A DNA stretch of 64,000 nucleotides. It comes from MKSF01 sp037190225 (GTDB lineage Bacteria; Bacteroidota; Bacteroidia; Chitinophagales; Chitinophagaceae). The translations under genes were made by a program, and so were the position numbers. Where the stretch lies: the NCBI GenBank assembly GCA_037190225.1, contig JBBCJL010000006.1:372001-436000 (forward strand), given 5' to 3'. Below, piece after piece: positions 63,885 to 64,000 of this stretch. Within the stretch, counting starts at the first letter, position 1; each line of letters starts with the position of its first letter. The notes under the pieces were generated by a model that saw only the letters and a list, made by a program, of their open reading frames with translations, was not told the DNA's origin and did not search any database.

Positions 63885-64000
63885 TTAAAAATGCGCATTT
63901 AAAATCATGTGCCGGTTCCGCTGCCGGCAGCGTCATCAATCCTGTAGCCGGCTCTCCGGTAATAATTTGCATGCAGCCCCAATAAATTGTCCCCCTGTTA

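Noticed and set aside
63905..63997. Possible C-terminus of a minus-strand gene at the window edge (DNLLGLHANYYRRAGY)
   Set aside because: The frame has a stop codon at 63998-64000, leaves only 30 codons and has no start.

Overview
The window comes from a Bacteroidota chromosome, most likely a Chitinophagaceae-like member. The signs are Bor/Por secretion (T9SS) sorting domains, many promoters with the Bacteroidota -7 box TAnnTTTG, few Shine-Dalgarno sites except a strong one before rpsU, a DUF5074 protein under a cobalamin riboswitch, and a type II-C CRISPR-Cas9 locus with 47-bp repeats. No rRNA, tRNA, insertion sequence or prophage was recognised.

Layout. 1-3.7 kb is decaying: a DUF763 gene end, an endonuclease V gene with a shifted C-terminus, and a T9SS-type-B surface protein broken by about four frameshifts and a stop. 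3.8-7.4 kb (minus strand) is an operon of a small secreted protein, a class-A-beta-lactamase-like hydrolase, an SdpA-like membrane-anchored protein, an HTTM/SdpB-like membrane protein and a DCC-family thiol oxidoreductase. A terminator-like hairpin follows the first gene and palindromes lie upstream; it resembles a peptide-toxin maturation operon. 7.7-14.9 kb holds accessory and envelope genes, including a DUF2490 remnant.

15.1-25.1 kb is the type II-C locus: 54 repeats and 53 spacers, cas2, cas1, cas9, and a 720-bp control region. That region holds a tracrRNA with a terminator, a divergent cas9 promoter, and a lone degenerate repeat. The 11 bases 5' of the degenerate repeat exactly match the strand just after the cas9 -7 box, suggesting a crRNA-like RNA that makes Cas9 repress its own promoter. 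Many spacers reverse-translate to conserved peptides of ssDNA microvirus-like phage proteins (LAARGGTRY, RYSETIRANF, VPGDKVSLG). Several sites were captured two or three times from diverged relatives.

25.2-64 kb is mostly housekeeping: TlpA-like thioredoxin, VOC proteins, HI0933-family flavoprotein, serine hydrolase, NYN protein, hipBA with a 22-bp operator palindrome, nadE, trxB, a C-terminal processing protease, a membrane Fe-S protein, a Fur regulator, an MtfA-like peptidase, a MraY/WecA-type transferase, ndk, tsf, beta-carbonic anhydrase with a SulP transporter, a DEAD-box helicase, a cobalamin riboswitch with a BtuG-like secreted propeller, a MoxR ATPase, a folate cyclo-ligase, a Crp-like regulator with DinB, hpf, a tyrosine recombinase, rpsU, a 1095-residue MORN/YwqK-like protein, a MutS2-like ATPase without Smr, and an LLM oxidoreductase.
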